The notes below the pieces were generated by a model that made no database searches, was not told the DNA's origin, and saw only the letters and a program-made list of their open reading frames with translations. A program made the translations under genes and the position numbers. From Treponema sp. (GTDB lineage Bacteria; Spirochaetota; Spirochaetia; Treponematales; Treponemataceae), in the NCBI GenBank assembly GCA_024691265.1, contig JAILNT010000165.1, positions 1 to 6,900 on the forward strand: a stretch of DNA of 6,900 bases, written 5' to 3'. Below are positions 5,758 to 6,900 of this stretch, one piece after another. Within the stretch, counting starts at the first letter, position 1. Each line of letters starts with the position of its first letter.

Positions 5758-6527
5758 ATGATAATATATTTTAGTGCAACAGGAAATAACAAATATGTAG
5801 CACAGGAATTATCTCAAGCAACTAAAGAAGAATTAATTCCACTAAAAAAACTAGTAAAGAATAAAACTTATTCATTGACTATAAAAGAAAATGAAGATTT
5901 TGGCGTTATAATGCCAACCTATTGGGAAGGACTACCATCTATCTTGTTAGACTATCTAAAAATCTTGATATAAATATAGAAGGTAGCAACCATTATTTTT
6001 ATTTCGTTGCAACTTATGGTTGTGACTATGGAAACATACTTTCTACAGCAAGTAAGGAATTTTCAAAAAAAGGATTAAAATTTGACAGTTTATATACTGC
6101 AAGATTTGTTGATAACTGGAGCCCTATATTCAATCTTAAAAATAAAGAAAGAAATCTAAGGGCTGAAGAAAATGGAAAAAGAGAAACTTCCATGATAGTA
6201 AAAGCTGTTGTAAATAAAGAAAAAGGACACTCATTACCAGACCAAATGACGGCTTTTCAAGCAAATAGAGCAAAAGCAACATATGATTCTATAAGAAAAA
6301 CAAGTTATTTCAAACTGAATAAAAATTCCTGTATTTCTTGTGGATTATGTGCAAGGCAATGCCCTGTAGAAGCAATACAAATAATAAATAATGTCCCTGT
6401 ATGGGTAAAAGAAAGCTGTACTTTATGTCTAGGCTGTTTTCACAGGTGTCCGAAAGCAGCAATAGATTATGATAACAGTTTACAAAACGGTCAGTATGTC
6501 TTTTCAGAAGTCACACTTGATGACTAA
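5758..6527 (+). pseudogene. EFR1-type flavodoxin/2[4Fe-4S] ferredoxin fusion, frameshifted at about 5958-5962
   Basis: The first segment (5758-5973, 71 residues) is a flavodoxin N-terminus: MIIYFSATGNNKYVAQEL is the FMN phosphate loop, and MPTYWEGLPSILLDYLK the next strand and helix. Its frame ends in LKILI and a stop. The neighbouring frame carries on at once with KNLDINIEGSNHYFYFVATYG to the TAA at 6525-6527, so homology crosses the break. Adding one A to the A5 run at 5958-5962 would restore a 256-residue protein, the usual size for EFR1 proteins. The C-terminus has two CxxCxxCxxxCP clusters (6330-6365 and 6416-6452), for two 4Fe-4S centres. Such proteins are thought to move electrons between ferredoxin-type clusters and flavin; partners are unknown. 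GAGG at 5746-5749 is correctly placed for ATG 5758. A true deletion or a homopolymer sequencing error are both possible; separate functional halves are unlikely because the flavodoxin domain itself is split. Confidence 0.87.
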
Positions 6528-6535
6528 AATTATTC

Positions 6536-6862
6536 TCATCTTCTATATTTATTCTGATATTCTTGTGGAGTGCAGCCCGTATATCTTTTGAATGTTGTAT
6601 AAAAATATGACAGACTTTCATATCCACAACTAATAGCAATAGCTTTTATTGGCGTATCAGAAAAAATCAAAAGCCTTTCCGCTTCACCCATACGACAACT
6701 AATAATATATTGATTAATAGTAAATCCTGTTTCTGCTTTAAACTTTCTTGATAAATAAAAAGGACTTATAACGAATTCTTCCGCAAGACTGTTTAATGAA
6801 AGGTCTAAAGCATAATTTTCTTCTATATATCTTAAAACAGGACGAATATCTTTATTTTTCAA
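6536..6862 (-). CDS. AraC-family regulator, DNA-binding domain only (5' end lost at an inverted repeat)
   Basis: The 108 readable residues are a complete two-helix-turn-helix AraC domain. The first is SLNSLAEEFVISPFYLSRKF, the second IKAIAISCGYESLSYFYTTF, followed by the signature KRYTGCTPQEYQNKY. The only available start is a TTG (6862-6860) with no ribosome binding site. An in-frame TAA sits just before it (6868-6866), in the loop of the palindrome. KNKDIRPVLRYIEENY looks like the usual run into the DNA-binding domain, and most family members carry a 100-200 residue sensor domain before it. I therefore read this as the C-terminal end of a longer protein whose start has been replaced by an inverted copy of its own sequence. 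It is convergent with the ferredoxin gene, eight bases apart, and no terminator hairpin is visible between them. Its targets and signal are unknown. Confidence 0.85.
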   Translation of the reverse strand: MKNKDIRPVLRYIEENYALDLSLNSLAEEFVISPFYLSRKFKAETGFTINQYIISCRMGEAERLLIFSDTPIKAIAISCGYESLSYFYTTFKRYTGCTPQEYQNKYRR

Positions 6863-6900
6863 GAATTAAAAAATAAAGATATTCGTCCTGTTTTAAGATA
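6828..6900. repeat. Perfect 32-base inverted repeat with 9-base loop at the window end
   Basis: Bases 6828-6859 are the exact reverse complement of 6869-6900, with the loop CAAGAATTA at 6860-6868. The left arm is AraC coding sequence, so the right arm is a coding copy turned round. The repeat reaches the last base and may continue outside. A coding-derived, perfect, edge-located palindrome is more like a foldback assembly or amplification artefact, or an inversion junction, than a terminator or operator. Confidence 0.92.

Noticed and set aside
6860..6868. The palindrome as a bidirectional terminator for the AraC gene
   Set aside because: It lies at the 5' side of the AraC frame and includes its codons; the perfect coding copy points to a foldback junction.

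Overview
The window is AT-rich, has strong AGGAGG-type ribosome binding sites and looks like DNA of an anaerobic, host-associated bacterium. Radical SAM, ferredoxin/flavodoxin and nitroreductase genes fit anaerobic metabolism. The gene set and codon style would suit a gut or oral Treponema, with a Clostridia-like Firmicute as the alternative. I have no rRNA or marker gene, so this is a guess of moderate strength. TGA ends at least one gene here and Trp is written TGG, so the standard bacterial code is in use.

Left part (1-3549): a LysR-type regulator, cut by the window edge, points left. A 141-base divergent control region follows, holding a good sigma70-like promoter and a perfect dyad of the LysR T-N11-A kind. 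To its right, four closely spaced genes read rightwards. They are a 51-residue peptide with two ACGX-type Cys/Gly repeats (801-956), a radical SAM/SPASM maturase (976-2013), an exported alpha/beta hydrolase (2036-2956) and a nitroreductase-family flavoprotein (2974-3549). This is a compact RiPP (ribosomally made, post-translationally modified peptide) cluster of the type I recall as the 'ACGX system'. As far as I know its chemistry and product have not been described.

Middle (3613-5725): a class M sirtuin (SirTM, a protein ADP-ribosyltransferase), a zinc-type macrodomain ADP-ribosylhydrolase and a PPC/DUF296 protein. Their true ends overlap by 4 and 1 bases, so they form a translationally coupled writer/eraser set. 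The sirtuin carries an in-frame TGA at codon 208 (4234-4236), although its family homology continues to 4485. The lipoyl carrier and lipoate ligase genes usual in SirTM operons are not in the window.

Right part (5758-6900): an EFR1-type flavodoxin/ferredoxin gene broken by a one-base loss in an A run, then, convergent to it, the DNA-binding end of an AraC regulator. The window ends in a perfect 32-base inverted repeat with a 9-base loop. The repeat copies AraC coding sequence back on itself and cuts off the regulator's start, which looks like an assembly foldback or a rearrangement junction.

Working model (inference): the LysR protein switches on synthesis and radical SAM modification of the small Cys/Gly peptide. 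The exported hydrolase and the flavoprotein may act in maturation or redox handling, and the ADP-ribosylation module may be read from the same transcript. The nonsense codon and the frameshift mean that part of the downstream segment is either decaying or affected by sequence errors.
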